DNA of 64,000 nt from positions 496,001-560,000 of the forward strand of contig NZ_JBGUAZ010000003.1 in assembly GCF_041821085.1 (NCBI RefSeq), read 5' to 3'. Below the pieces are notes generated by a model that had not been told where the DNA came from, did no database searches, and worked only from the letters and a program-made list of their open reading frames with translations. Every line of letters begins with the position of its first letter. Positions within the stretch are counted from its first letter, which is position 1. The stretch comes from Natrinema sp. HArc-T2. GTDB taxonomy: Archaea > Halobacteriota > Halobacteria > Halobacteriales > Natrialbaceae. Positions 42,403-52,265 of this stretch are shown here, in pieces. The translations under genes and the position numbers were made by a program.

Positions 42403-43047
42403 TCAGTCGATCGTGATCTCGAGCTCGAGCAAGCCGAGATGCGAGGGGGCACCACCGCCGTTTTGGCGGAACTCCTGTGGTGTGGAGTTGACGACGTTGT
42501 AGAAGTCGGCCTGATCGGTTGGCACCAGAACGCTGCCGTCGTCGCGCTGGAGGAACGCCGGTGTGTCGGTGTCCTCGATCAGTTCGCGCTGTTCGTCCCA
42601 CTCCTCGCCGCCGTAGATGAACGTGCCAAAGGAAAACCGACCCGCGGCGAGCGCGTCGTGTTTCGACATGAACATCCCGGCCTCTTCGGCGTTGAACTCC
42701 TCGTCGCTCACCCAGGCGATCGCCGCGATGTCGTCGGTCTGGAGGAGATAGAAGTCCCAGGAGAGCGTCGCGTCGAACACCGCCCAGACGCTGCGGGGGC
42801 CGATCGTCTGCACCTCGACGCTGAACGCGGGGACGACCTGCGATCCCTCCGGTTCCGGGATGAACGTCGCGTCGTAGCCTGGCACGCGGATGCCGCGATC
42901 GTGGTATGCGATCCCGTCCATGTCGATGTCGGCCTCGATCCGGTCGACGATCCCGTGGACGGTCGCCCCGCCCTGGGCGTTGAGATGGTCGAGGAAGTCG
43001 GGAAAGCGCGAGACGTCCGTCCAGGGCTGGCCGTCGGCCCCGCTCAT
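42403..43047 (-). CDS. conserved haloarchaeal protein, unknown function
   Basis: 214 residues, soluble and acidic, without membrane segments. It has RFPDFLDHLNAQGGATVHGIVDRIEADIDMDGIAYHDRGIRVPGYD at the N-terminus and many aromatic residues later (SVWAVFDATLSWDFYLLQTDDIAAIAWVSDEE). No cofactor or catalytic motif is visible to me. Its position, converging with the sulfite-oxidase-like gene, does not assign a role. Confidence 0.55.
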   Translation of the reverse strand: MSGADGQPWTDVSRFPDFLDHLNAQGGATVHGIVDRIEADIDMDGIAYHDRGIRVPGYDATFIPEPEGSQVVPAFSVEVQTIGPRSVWAVFDATLSWDFYLLQTDDIAAIAWVSDEEFNAEEAGMFMSKHDALAAGRFSFGTFIYGGEEWDEQRELIEDTDTPAFLQRDDGSVLVPTDQADFYNVVNSTPQEFRQNGGGAPSHLGLLELEITID

Positions 43048-43245
43048 ACGAGGGCACCCCCTCGAGCGGAGCGCGATCGGTCCCAGTCCCCGGCACGCGA
43101 TACCGTAGCAGCGAGCTCGTGTGGCTGTCCACCGACGGCGTGGGTCATATCACGGACTGCGTGCCGGCGCGGATTAGGCGTTCCGACCTCGCCCGATGGG
43201 AGCCGGAGCGACACGTCTTTTTGACCGGGCCGGGCAGTGTGCAGT

Positions 43246-45390
43246 ATGGATCCAAAGCGGGAACTCACCAGCGTCGACCTCGCCGCTCTCGTCGGGGAAT
43301 GCGGTGCCTACGAGGGCGCGAAAGTCGACAAGGCCTATCTCTACGGCGACGATCTCGTCCGGCTCAAGATGCGCGATTTCGACCGGGGTCGCATCGAACT
43401 CATCCTCGAGGTCGGCGAGATCAAACGCGCGCACACGGTCGCTCCCGAGCGGGTGCCCGACGCCCCCGGCCGACCGCCGCAGTTCGCGATGATGCTGCGC
43501 AACCGCCTGTCGGGCGCTGACTTCGCCGGCGTCGAACAGTACGAGTTCGACCGCATCCTCGAGTTCACCTTCGAGCGCGAGGACGGCACGACCCGGATCA
43601 TCGTCGAACTGTTCGGCCAGGGTAACGTCGCGGTCACCGACGGCGAGTACGAGGTGATCGACTGCCTCGAGACGGTCCGACTGAAATCCCGAACCGTCGT
43701 GCCGGGCTCGCGCTACGAGTTCCCCGAGTCCCGGATCAATCCGCTGACTGTCTCTCGAGAGGCGTTCGACCACGAGATGGACGACTCCGACACGGACGTC
43801 GTCCGGACGCTCGCGACCCAGCTCAACTTCGGCGGACTCTACGCCGAGGAGGTCTGTACCCGCGCCGGCGTCGAGAAGGGACTGGACATCGCCGATGCCG
43901 ACGAGGCAGTGTACGACCGCGTCTACGAGGCCATCGAACGGCTCGCGCTCGACATTCGAAACGGGAACTTCGAGCCGCGACTCTACCGCGAGCGCGACGA
44001 CGCGGACGACGGAGACGGCGACGCAAGCGAGGGTCCCGTCGTCGACGTCACCCCGTTCCCGCTCGAGGAACACGACGACCTCGTGGGCGAGTCCTACGAC
44101 ACGTTCCTCGAGGCGCTGGATGACTACTTCTTCCAGCTCGAGCTCGGCGAGGACGAAGAGCCGGAACCGACCGAACAGCGACCGGATTTCGACTCGGAGG
44201 TCGCCAAGTACGAGCGCATCATCGAGCAACAGCAGGGCGCGATCGAGGGGTTCGAACAGGAGGCCGACGCGTTGCGCGAGCAGGCCGAACTGCTCTATGC
44301 CGAGTACGGACTGGTCGACGAGATCCTCTCGACGATCCAGGACGCCCGCGCACAGGACCGACCGTGGGACGAGATCCGCGAGCGATTCGAGGCCGGTGCC
44401 GAGCAGGGCATCGAAGCCGCCGAGGCGGTCGTCGACGTCGACGGCAGCGACGGGACGGTCACGATCGACCTCGACGGCGACCGGATCGACCTCGTCGTCG
44501 ATGAGGGCGTCGAGCAGAACGCCGATCGACTCTACACCGAGGCCAAGCGCGTCGAGGAAAAAAAGGAGGGCGCGCTCGCGGCCATCGAGGACACCCGCGA
44601 GGACTTAGAGGACGCCAAACGGCGCCGTGACGAGTGGGAAGCCGCCGACAGCGAAAGCGCAGCCGAGGACGGCGACGACGGCGCGGACGAACAGCGCGAC
44701 TGGCTCGCCGAGCCGTCGATTCCCATTCGCGAGAACGAACCCTGGTTCGATCGCTTCCGCTGGTTCCACACGAGCGACGGCTACCTCGTAATCGGCGGGC
44801 GCAACGCCGACCAGAACGAGGAACTCGTCAAGAAGTATCTCGAGCCCGGCGACAAAGTCCTCCACACCCAGGCCCACGGCGGCCCCGTCACCGTCCTGAA
44901 GGCGACCGATCCCAGCGAGGCCTCCTCGAGCGACATCGAACTGCCCGACTCGAGCATCGAGGAAGCCGCCCAGTTCGCCGTCTCCTACTCGTCGGTCTGG
45001 AAAGACGGTCGCTACGCGGGCGACGTCTACGCCGTCGACGCCGATCAGGTCACGAAGACCCCAGAGAGCGGTGAATACCTGGAGAAAGGTGGGTTCGCGA
45101 TCCGTGGCGACCGGACCTACTACCGGGATACGCCGGTCGGCGCAGCGGTCGGCATCCAGTGTGAGCCGTACACCCGCGTCATCGGCGGCCCGCCGTCGGC
45201 CATCGAGGATCGGGTGGAGACGACGATCGAACTCGAGCCCGGTCGGTACGCACAGGCCGATACGGCGAAACGGCTCTATCGCCGGTTCCGCGAGCGATTC
45301 GAAGACGAGTCGTTCGTCCGAAAGATCGCCAGTCCCGACCGAATTCAACACTTCATGCCGCCGGGCGGGAGCCGGATCAAGGGCGACTAA
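43246..45390 (+). CDS. rqcH: NFACT-family ribosome rescue factor RqcH
   Basis: 714 residues. The N-terminal NFACT-N domain starts MDPKRELTSVDLAALVGECGAYEGAKVDKAY and has RPPQFAMMLRNRLSGADF. A coiled-coil middle (about 300-470, rich in Glu/Arg) follows. The NFACT-R-like segment PWFDRFRWFHTSDGYLVIGGRNADQNEELVKKYLEPGDKVLHTQAHG is at about 500-550, with a C-terminal ERFEDESFVRKIASPDRIQHFMPP. RqcH/Rqc2 binds 50S-nascent-chain complexes and adds Ala tails. Pelota is encoded 2 kb downstream. Confidence 0.9.
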   Translation: MDPKRELTSVDLAALVGECGAYEGAKVDKAYLYGDDLVRLKMRDFDRGRIELILEVGEIKRAHTVAPERVPDAPGRPPQFAMMLRNRLSGADFAGVEQYEFDRILEFTFEREDGTTRIIVELFGQGNVAVTDGEYEVIDCLETVRLKSRTVVPGSRYEFPESRINPLTVSREAFDHEMDDSDTDVVRTLATQLNFGGLYAEEVCTRAGVEKGLDIADADEAVYDRVYEAIERLALDIRNGNFEPRLYRERDDADDGDGDASEGPVVDVTPFPLEEHDDLVGESYDTFLEALDDYFFQLELGEDEEPEPTEQRPDFDSEVAKYERIIEQQQGAIEGFEQEADALREQAELLYAEYGLVDEILSTIQDARAQDRPWDEIRERFEAGAEQGIEAAEAVVDVDGSDGTVTIDLDGDRIDLVVDEGVEQNADRLYTEAKRVEEKKEGALAAIEDTREDLEDAKRRRDEWEAADSESAAEDGDDGADEQRDWLAEPSIPIRENEPWFDRFRWFHTSDGYLVIGGRNADQNEELVKKYLEPGDKVLHTQAHGGPVTVLKATDPSEASSSDIELPDSSIEEAAQFAVSYSSVWKDGRYAGDVYAVDADQVTKTPESGEYLEKGGFAIRGDRTYYRDTPVGAAVGIQCEPYTRVIGGPPSAIEDRVETTIELEPGRYAQADTAKRLYRRFRERFEDESFVRKIASPDRIQHFMPPGGSRIKGD

Positions 45391-45492
45391 GACGCGGTGC
45401 TCTCCCGGGATCGTGAAGACTCCGGGGGGATCGACAGTGACCCCGACATAGACGGGTCAACGCTGATTGGCCATCATCGAGTAGGATAGTTG

Positions 45493-45735
45493 ATGCCACT
45501 GCTCGAGGTGCTCGCCCCCGCCGTACTCGGCGGACTCGATGCCGTTACCATCGTCGGCTGGATCGCCGTCGCCGCGATGGCGGTCATAATTGGCTTCGTC
45601 GTGTTTCTGGCACTTGGCCCCAGCATGCAACCGCAGCGGGCGAAGCACGCCGAACCGACGCCGACCGACGGCGACGGTCGCGACGCCGGCACAGAGGAAC
45701 GATCAGACGCGCCGACCGAGTCCGGCTCCCACTGA
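45493..45735 (+). CDS. small single-helix membrane protein, unknown function
   Basis: 80 residues. A hydrophobic segment (about 20-42, TIVGWIAVAAMAVIIGFVVFLALG) is followed by a basic then acidic low-complexity tail. The ATG at 45493 (following a TTG in frame) is chosen. I recognise no family. It lies 102 bases downstream of rqcH. Confidence 0.45.
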   Translation: MPLLEVLAPAVLGGLDAVTIVGWIAVAAMAVIIGFVVFLALGPSMQPQRAKHAEPTPTDGDGRDAGTEERSDAPTESGSH

Positions 45736-45764
45736 CGGCTCGAGACGGCGTTCGAACGCGGCTG

Positions 45765-46328
45765 CTACTCGAGTTCCTCAGATCGAGCGTATCGCTCGGC
45801 GTTCTCGGTGGACTCGTCGCTGTCGGATGCGTCATGTGAGACGTCGTTTCGCTCTCGCGTGTCGAACGGCTCGGGCTCGATGACGCCCTCCTCGAGTCTG
45901 GCGAGGCAGTCCATGACGGTGTAGCTGCGGTCGCCGTCGGTACAGGGGGCGACACACTGGAGGTCGCCGTCGGCGTAGACGGCGACGCACGCGGTTGGGA
46001 CGCGAACTTCGGCAGCCCGATGACCGATCACTGAGGGCGTTTCACGCCAGTCGAACGCCGGCTCGAGGTCGTAGCCTTCCTGGTCGGCCCACGACTGGAA
46101 CGCCTCGACGGTTCCCGTTATCGACGGCCCGGAATCGCTGACCTCTTCGAGTGCGGGTCGCACCGCTGTCCAGGTCTCGATGTGGACGGCAGCGCCGATC
46201 GCGTCCTCGAGCCGACGTGCGCGCGCGACGAGCTCTTTGAGCGGCTCCACGACAGCCGCGGACGTGTGGGCGTGGACGAACACCTCGATCCGGATTGGCG
46301 CTGTGAACTCCGTGCTCGAGTCTGTCAT
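45765..46328 (-). CDS. conserved haloarchaeal protein, unknown function
   Basis: 187 residues. The first half (PIRIEVFVHAHTSAAVVEPLKELVARARRLEDAIGAAVHIETWTAVRPALEE) looks like a ferredoxin-fold or ligand-binding alpha/beta unit, and ACVAVYADGDLQCVAPCTDGDRSYTVMDCLARLEEG provides four cysteines, two of them (CVAPC) close together. The C-terminal 40 residues are acidic and probably disordered. No function can be assigned. Confidence 0.55.
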   Translation of the reverse strand: MTDSSTEFTAPIRIEVFVHAHTSAAVVEPLKELVARARRLEDAIGAAVHIETWTAVRPALEEVSDSGPSITGTVEAFQSWADQEGYDLEPAFDWRETPSVIGHRAAEVRVPTACVAVYADGDLQCVAPCTDGDRSYTVMDCLARLEEGVIEPEPFDTRERNDVSHDASDSDESTENAERYARSEELE

Positions 46329-46514
46329 TGTGTGTTTCGGCCTCGGTTCGGGCCTCACGTATCTGAGGCATCGGTCACCATCATAAAGCTAGCAACCTCC
46401 GGTCAGAATCGACTCTCTGGCTCTGCGCCACATCGATGCTCTACGCCGACGTCTCGACGATCGAATCTCATAACGGGGCCGCGGTATCGACTGGGGTCAC
46501 CAACGCACTCGAGT

Positions 46515-46572
46515 GTCGCTCGAACGGACACCTCGGTTCGGACCGCGTTCCGAACCGGCTCGCTCGAGCGAC
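46515..46572. terminator. nested stem-loop between minus-strand genes
   Basis: Outer arms GTCGCTCGA (46515-46523) and TCGAGCGAC (46564-46572) enclose inner arms CGGTTCGGA (46534-46542) and TCCGAACCG (46549-46557), each perfect over nine bases. It lies just 3' of the stop of the gene at 46597-47223. It may be a terminator or a repeat; without a poly-T tract its role is not certain. Confidence 0.4.
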
Positions 46573-46596
46573 GGCGTGGAGTGTCCCACCTGTCGG

Positions 46597-47223
46597 CTAC
46601 CGGGACTCGGTCGCCGGTTCGTCGACGTGTGATTCACGAACCGAAATTTCGATGTCGGTTCCGTCCTCGAGTTCGATGGTCGGCTGCCCGGGCTCGCCGG
46701 TCTCGATGCGGTCGCGCTCGCGACCGACTGTCCGGGTCCGCTCGCGTTCGGACGCGTCGTAGGCCGAACTCATGGCGATCAGGAACCCGACCATCGCGGT
46801 CACGAGGGCGACGGCGGCGATCGCGACGGTCCCGACTGGAGCCAGGACGCCGGAGAGGACCTCCCCGGCGACGAACAGCGAAACCGACGTCACGAGCGCG
46901 ATCAGCGTGAGCAGGCGGGCGAGCCGACCAGTATCGAGCCCGTGGTAGTGCTTCTCACCGCTTGTATCGGTCAGCACTGCCAGGACGCCCAGGATGCCGG
47001 TGTACGAATCGTCGGTCTGTGCGTTTCCGAGGGAATGTATCGACTGTGCGATCCACACACCGGCGGTGAAGTTGAGAAATGCGACGAACGAGACGAGTCC
47101 GATCTGTCCGTCGACGAACAGCCCCGCAACCATGGCCCCGAGAAACGTCAATGCCATGAGGGCATGTGTCACGAGCGAGCGCGTACCGAAGTCTTCGAGT
47201 CGCGCTGTGTATCCAGCGTTCAT
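46597..47223 (-). CDS. four- or five-helix membrane protein, unknown function
   Basis: 208 residues. Helices occur at roughly 17-36, 43-62, 70-85, 103-120 and 128-150, then a hydrophilic basic-acidic tail with many Arg/Glu residues (RTRTVGRERDRIETGEP). I do not recognise a family. It diverges from the pelota gene; the shared gap is 191 bases and AT-rich near the start (CAAATAAAGTG at 47280-47290). Confidence 0.55.
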   Translation of the reverse strand: MNAGYTARLEDFGTRSLVTHALMALTFLGAMVAGLFVDGQIGLVSFVAFLNFTAGVWIAQSIHSLGNAQTDDSYTGILGVLAVLTDTSGEKHYHGLDTGRLARLLTLIALVTSVSLFVAGEVLSGVLAPVGTVAIAAVALVTAMVGFLIAMSSAYDASERERTRTVGRERDRIETGEPGQPTIELEDGTDIEISVRESHVDEPATESR

Positions 47224-47414
47224 ACTCACACGGATGCGTGCGACGTCAATAGTGTCATGCCCTACCTATGTCAACAGTTTGCAAATAAAGTGACTGTCGT
47301 GAATCGGTGATCGAGTGCTCGGTTCGCCTGATGACACAGGAGCAGCGAGCAGTTCGAGACCGCACTGGACGACCGATCGCAGTCCACTTACCGCGGCCCC
47401 GCAAAGCCACGGCC

Positions 47415-48482
47415 ATGCAGATCAAAGACCGGGAGCAGGTCGAGGGTGGCCGCGAGCGGCTCACCGTCGTCCCGGAGAGCGTCGACGATCTCTGGCACCT
47501 GCAGTACGTCCTAGAGCCCGGCGACCGCGTCGCAGGCGATACGACCCGGCGAATCCAGCGCAACGACGACCAGATGCGCGATACCGGCGGCGAGCGCGAA
47601 CACATGTGGGTCGCGATCGCCGTCGAGGACATCGAGTTCCACAAATTCGCCAACCGGCTGCGAGTGGGCGGCGAGATCGTCGCCTGCTCGCGCGAGGATC
47701 AACTGGGCTTTCACCACACGTTGAACGTCGAAACCCGCGAGGAGCTCTCGATCGAGAAACGATTCAAACCGGATCAAAAGGCCCGCCTCGAGGAGGCCGA
47801 GGAAGCGACCGAAAACCCCGACGTGGCGATCGCGACCGTCGAGGAGGGACAGGCCCACGTCCACACGGTCGCCCAGTACGGCACCGAAGAGCGAGCAGCG
47901 TTCACCGGCCCGACCGGGAAAGGCGAGTACGCCCGCGAGCGCTCGGAGCTGTTCGCGGAACTCGGCACGGTCCTCAAACGCCTCGAGGTCGACGCGATCA
48001 TCCTCGCCGGCCCCGGCTTTACGAAACAGGACGCCTACAAGTATCTCGAGGACAACGAACCCGAGGTCGCCGAGCTGATTACGATGGTCGATACGGCGGC
48101 GGTCGGCGACCGCGGTGTCCACGAAGTCCTGAAACGCGGGGCCGTCGCCGACGTCCAGGAGGAGACTCGCATCGAGAGCGAGGCCGAATACATCGACGAA
48201 CTCACCCGACGGATGGCAGAGGGCGCGAAGGCAGCCTACGGCCCCGAACAGGTCGCGAAAGCCGCCGAGTTCGGCGCGATCGATCGCCTGCTCGTCCTCG
48301 ACGACCGCCTCCGGAAAGAACGCGGCCCCGACGGCGAGTGGGACATCGACATCGACCAGATCGTTCGGACGACCGAGCAGAAAGGCGGCGAGGTGACGGT
48401 CTTCTCGAGCGAGTTCCCACCGGGTCAGCAACTCGCCAACCTCGGCGGGGTCGCGGCGCTGTTGCGCTATCGGCTGGAGTGA
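47415..48482 (+). CDS. pelA: ribosome rescue factor pelota (Dom34)
   Basis: 355 residues, three domains as in archaeal pelota: an Sm-like N-terminal beta domain ([29 protein letters not shown]), an eRF1-2-like central domain with [20 protein letters not shown], and the eRF1-3-like C-terminal domain ([43 protein letters not shown]). It dissociates stalled ribosomes with aABCE1. RqcH, which acts on the resulting large subunit, is encoded nearby. Confidence 0.93.
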   Translation: MQIKDREQVEGGRERLTVVPESVDDLWHLQYVLEPGDRVAGDTTRRIQRNDDQMRDTGGEREHMWVAIAVEDIEFHKFANRLRVGGEIVACSREDQLGFHHTLNVETREELSIEKRFKPDQKARLEEAEEATENPDVAIATVEEGQAHVHTVAQYGTEERAAFTGPTGKGEYARERSELFAELGTVLKRLEVDAIILAGPGFTKQDAYKYLEDNEPEVAELITMVDTAAVGDRGVHEVLKRGAVADVQEETRIESEAEYIDELTRRMAEGAKAAYGPEQVAKAAEFGAIDRLLVLDDRLRKERGPDGEWDIDIDQIVRTTEQKGGEVTVFSSEFPPGQQLANLGGVAALLRYRLE

Positions 48483-48495
48483 CGGTCGCCGTCGG

Positions 48496-49257
48496 TCAGC
48501 TGCTCTCGACTGCCAGCTCGTCGCTTGCCTCGATGAGTTGGATCAAGACGGAGGCAAACAGCGACCCCGAACTCCAGATCGCGGTTTCACTGCCTTCGTC
48601 GCCGACGACACTCAGGAGGATGCTATCGTCGTCAGCGATGGCGATCCGGCCCGATCGCTGGTCTTCCGTCCCGTGGGCTGGCGGGTTCTCGACGGTAATG
48701 ACATCGTGATCGGCGAACCGGTCTCGGACTGCCGTCGTTCGACTGACGACGACGACCGTCACGCCGGCTTCGGCGCGCTCTACGAGAGTTCGTTCGATCG
48801 TGTCTGTGACGAGTTCCGGCAGCCGAGTCCCGAAGACGATCCGCTCGTCCGCCTGAGAGAGGATGTCGACGGTTCGATCGTCGACGCGGTCGCGGCCACG
48901 GACCGTCCAGATGTCTTCCTGGGTCTCCTCGCCCGCAGGTTCGCGTTTGACCGTTTCGACGTACTCGAACGCCCGGTCCTGTTCTCGTTCGAACCGTGCT
49001 CGGAGCGTCTCGCGCGCCTCGTCGACGCTGACCGGTCGGTACCGGATCGGGTTCGACTGCTGGACTTCGAGCAGACCCTGCGATTCCAAGCTCTCGGCGA
49101 CGCTGTAGACCTGCGACCGCGGAACGTCGGTGATATCGGCGACGTCCCGTGCGGTCCCGGCACCGAGCCGGTGCAACGCGATGAACACCTTGGCCTCGTA
49201 GCTGGTCAGGCCGAGGTCCTCGAACGCGTCGACGGCTTCAGTTTCGCCGCCGCTCAC
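48496..49257 (-). CDS. TrmB family transcriptional regulator
   Basis: 253 residues. The N-terminal winged helix is GLTSYEAKVFIALHRLGAGTARDVADITDVPRSQVYSVAESLESQGLLEV (about 15-65), typical of TrmB, followed by a helical linker and a C-terminal regulatory domain (about 115-250) with a phospholipase-D-like fold pattern. Its ATG overlaps the RND-exporter stop by four bases, so it is the last gene of that operon and probably regulates it. The ligand is not known. Confidence 0.88.
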   Translation of the reverse strand: MSGGETEAVDAFEDLGLTSYEAKVFIALHRLGAGTARDVADITDVPRSQVYSVAESLESQGLLEVQQSNPIRYRPVSVDEARETLRARFEREQDRAFEYVETVKREPAGEETQEDIWTVRGRDRVDDRTVDILSQADERIVFGTRLPELVTDTIERTLVERAEAGVTVVVVSRTTAVRDRFADHDVITVENPPAHGTEDQRSGRIAIADDDSILLSVVGDEGSETAIWSSGSLFASVLIQLIEASDELAVESS

Positions 49258-52200
49258 TTGTCATCACCTCTCGCCGAGCGCGTGTCGTCTGTCGCGTTCG
49301 ACGTGCCGCCGTCGCTTGCGGTCGGCGTGGGCTGGCCGGCACCAGACGGATCGAAGGAGACGTCGGGGCCGAAGTACCGCGTCCACAGCACCAGCAGCGC
49401 CGGCAGGACGATAACGCTCGCGAGGAACGCGTACGTGATCGTCAGCGCGGTGATGATACCGAACTGCTGGAGTGCCGGGAGGATCGCGACGGCGAGCGTC
49501 CCGAACCCGCCGACGGTCGTCGCCGCGCTGCCCAGCAACGCCCCGCCGGTACCTGTTACCGTGGTCCGGAGTGCCGTCCAGACGTTGCCCTGGCGCTCTA
49601 ACTCGAGAGCGTAGCGGTCGCTGACGTGGATGCTGTAGGCGACACCGAGTCCGATCGTGAGGCTCGTGATCATCCCTGTGAGCACGTTAAACGGCATCTC
49701 GATGAGATACATCGTCCCCAAGATCCAGCTCACGGAGAACGCGACCGGGAGCAAGGTTACGACCCCAAGCGTCGCGCTGCTGCCTGTCAGCCGGTAGGCG
49801 ACGGTCAGGAAGACGAAGACGGACACGAGCGTGATCAACAGACTCTCGAGGACGGTCTGGAGCAGGTCCTGTTCGACGATGTGGCTGACAATCGGATCGC
49901 CGGTTGCGACGGCGCTCCAGCGGTCGTCGCTGCCCTCCTCGATGGTGGTGGCGATATCACGCATTTCGTCGGTCGTCTCGGCACTCGAGGCATCACCCTC
50001 AACGGCGATAACCAGTCGTGCTGCCTGGTAGTCTCCGTCGTCAGTCTGGTGGAGAACCTGGTTTGCGGCCTCGTGGTCGATCTCGAAGAGTTGGTTGTAC
50101 AGCCCCGAGACGTTCTCATCGGGGACGCCATCGTCGTCGGTGTCAGCTGCGGTGAACGACTTGTTGAACGATTCGTTCTGTGCAGCGACCGATCGCATCG
50201 TCGACAGTGGGTCCTGGACGTCCGCCTCGCCGGTCGCAAGCGTGTAGGCAACGTCACTGTTGGTGGCATCCGTTCGAGCGGTTTCGATTCGATCGAGGAC
50301 GTCTGGATCGGTCACATTCCCTTCGACGAGGATCTGTGCCTGACTGTCCGCCCGCTGGAAGTGCTGGTTGACGTACTCGAGGTCGTTTTTGGCCTGATAC
50401 TCGCCGGGCTGGAGCGGGCCGGGCAGGCTCTCGGTCCACTCGGGTGGGCTGTCCGCGATGAAGTCCTCCTGCTGGAAGCTGGTGTCGACCTGCGTCGCGC
50501 CGTAGGCACCCCCTGCACTTACCAGGAGGGCACCGATGAGGACGACCGCGGGCGCTTTGCGAGCGGCGACCGCGCCGACCGCGAGCGCGTCGCTGAATCG
50601 GCCCTGCCCGGTCCCGAACGCGCGCTTGCGCCGGTCGAGACCGACGGACTCGAGCAATTCGTCGAGTTCGATCTTGGCAGCCGGAATCAGCGCGCCGAAG
50701 ACGATCAGGGCGGCGACGATACCGACGGAGCTGACGATCCCGAATTCCCGAATGGGTCCGATCGGGCTAACGAGATTCGAGAGGAAGCCGATGACGGTCG
50801 TGGCTGTCACCCAGACGAGGGCGACGCCGACGCCGCCGAGTGCGATCGACATCGAGCCGCGGACGCTGCCGGTGGTGCCGTCTTCTTCGCGCTGTTCGCG
50901 GTGGCGCATAAAGACGTGAATCGCGTAGTCGATCGAGAGTCCGATCAACAGGACGGGAACCGCGACGAACATCTGGTTGAACGCGATCCCGGCCCAGCCC
51001 ATGAAGCCGAACGTCCAGACGAGGACGGCGACGATGCCGGCGACCCCGAGGACGATGTCGAGGATGTCGCGGTAGGCGACAATCAGTGCGACGACGACGA
51101 ACAGCAAGGCGAGCGGGCCGACGATGGCGAGGCTATCGCCCATCGACCGCTCGATTTCGTCGGTCATGACGCCACCACCGAAGATGAGGTAGTCACCCGT
51201 CTGTTCGTTCGCGAGTTCTCGGATCTGCAGTTGACTCTCGACGATGCGGTCGCTGATGGAACCTTCCATCCCACCACTGCTGTCTGTGGCGGTCGCCTGC
51301 GTGATCGATGTCATCCGCGCGTCGGCCTGCGTACTGCCCGGTTCGTACGAGGTCGGCATCAGCGCGATCGCGAAGTTGTCGTCGGAGCTATCACTCGATA
51401 ACGTCTGCTCGAGGACCCGCTCGTACTCGTCATTGTCGAGATCCTCGAGCGCCGCGATCTGTTCGTCGAGCGGCGGCAGTTCTTCGCGCTGGAGTGCAGC
51501 GTACTCGTCCTCGAGCACGCCGTAGGTTCCGGCCTGATAGACGCCCTGGAGCTGTTCGGACAGTTGCTGGTAGTCGGGATCAGCCTCGGGGTTCTCCGTC
51601 TCGGCGCGGATCGCAGCGCGCTGTGATTCGATCTCTCGAGCCTGCTGGACGACCGACACGTACTCGTCGGTCTGGCTTTCGTTCAGCTCGTCCGTTGCGT
51701 CGTCGATGACGTCGTCGAACTGCGTCTCGAGTTCGGCCGACCGTGCCTGATACGTGGATTCGTTGATCGCGCCACGCTCATAGGACGCGTTTAACTGCTC
51801 GTACTGGCGCTGGAGTCCGACGGTCTGATTGAGGCCGTCCTGAAGCTGCGATCGCGTGTCGTTCAGTTCGGCAGCCTGCTCGTTTCTGATCGCGCTCGTC
51901 GCAACGATGTTCTCGACGCCGGTGATCGACTGATTCTCGACGAGCGTCGAATTGATCGACTCGTTCGCTCGTAGTTCCTGCTGGAACTCGAGCGACGAGA
52001 GCAACGATTCTTTCGTGAGAACGTTGTCACCGCGTGCGATTACCTGTACCTGTGTCGTGTTCTCCCGTTGCTCGCTCGTGAAGTTGCCATCGATGCGCTC
52101 GAGGGCTTTTGCTTCCGGCGAGTCGCTCTCGAACTGCGAGAGCGACGAGTCGTCGTCGACTCGTGGCATTCCCGCGCCGATGAGCGCTGTCGAGAGCAAA

Positions 52201-52265
52201 AGGACCACGAGCACGATCCGTGTGTGCGTCGCGATGCCGTCCGCGAGCCGATCGGGGAGGCTCAT
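49254..52265 (-). CDS. RND family exporter (MMPL/SSD type)
   Basis: 1003 residues. One N-terminal helix (VLVVLLLSTALIGAGM) is followed by a long extracellular domain (about 40-370) with coiled-coil character and multiple Gln/Glu, then five helices with GLSIDYAIHVFMRHREQREEDG, a second extracellular domain (about 535-770) and a second set of helices with GLGVAYSIHVSDRYALELERQG. This is the two-repeat RND/MMPL layout with sterol-sensing-like helices. The substrate (lipid, hydrophobic toxin) is unknown. Start 52265 (MSLPDRLADGI). Confidence 0.85.
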   Translation of the reverse strand: MSLPDRLADGIATHTRIVLVVLLLSTALIGAGMPRVDDDSSLSQFESDSPEAKALERIDGNFTSEQRENTTQVQVIARGDNVLTKESLLSSLEFQQELRANESINSTLVENQSITGVENIVATSAIRNEQAAELNDTRSQLQDGLNQTVGLQRQYEQLNASYERGAINESTYQARSAELETQFDDVIDDATDELNESQTDEYVSVVQQAREIESQRAAIRAETENPEADPDYQQLSEQLQGVYQAGTYGVLEDEYAALQREELPPLDEQIAALEDLDNDEYERVLEQTLSSDSSDDNFAIALMPTSYEPGSTQADARMTSITQATATDSSGGMEGSISDRIVESQLQIRELANEQTGDYLIFGGGVMTDEIERSMGDSLAIVGPLALLFVVVALIVAYRDILDIVLGVAGIVAVLVWTFGFMGWAGIAFNQMFVAVPVLLIGLSIDYAIHVFMRHREQREEDGTTGSVRGSMSIALGGVGVALVWVTATTVIGFLSNLVSPIGPIREFGIVSSVGIVAALIVFGALIPAAKIELDELLESVGLDRRKRAFGTGQGRFSDALAVGAVAARKAPAVVLIGALLVSAGGAYGATQVDTSFQQEDFIADSPPEWTESLPGPLQPGEYQAKNDLEYVNQHFQRADSQAQILVEGNVTDPDVLDRIETARTDATNSDVAYTLATGEADVQDPLSTMRSVAAQNESFNKSFTAADTDDDGVPDENVSGLYNQLFEIDHEAANQVLHQTDDGDYQAARLVIAVEGDASSAETTDEMRDIATTIEEGSDDRWSAVATGDPIVSHIVEQDLLQTVLESLLITLVSVFVFLTVAYRLTGSSATLGVVTLLPVAFSVSWILGTMYLIEMPFNVLTGMITSLTIGLGVAYSIHVSDRYALELERQGNVWTALRTTVTGTGGALLGSAATTVGGFGTLAVAILPALQQFGIITALTITYAFLASVIVLPALLVLWTRYFGPDVSFDPSGAGQPTPTASDGGTSNATDDTRSARGDDK

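Noticed and set aside
43048-43245. Possible small gene upstream of rqcH
   Set aside because: Frames here lack a haloarchaeal-type composition and no start with a promoter-like upstream sequence is seen; treated as rqcH promoter region.
49626-51401. Plus-strand frame of 591 codons inside the RND exporter gene
   Set aside because: The RND layout with paired transmembrane motifs on the minus strand is clear; the opposite frame has low-complexity Asp/Arg/Gly-rich sequence and no domain.
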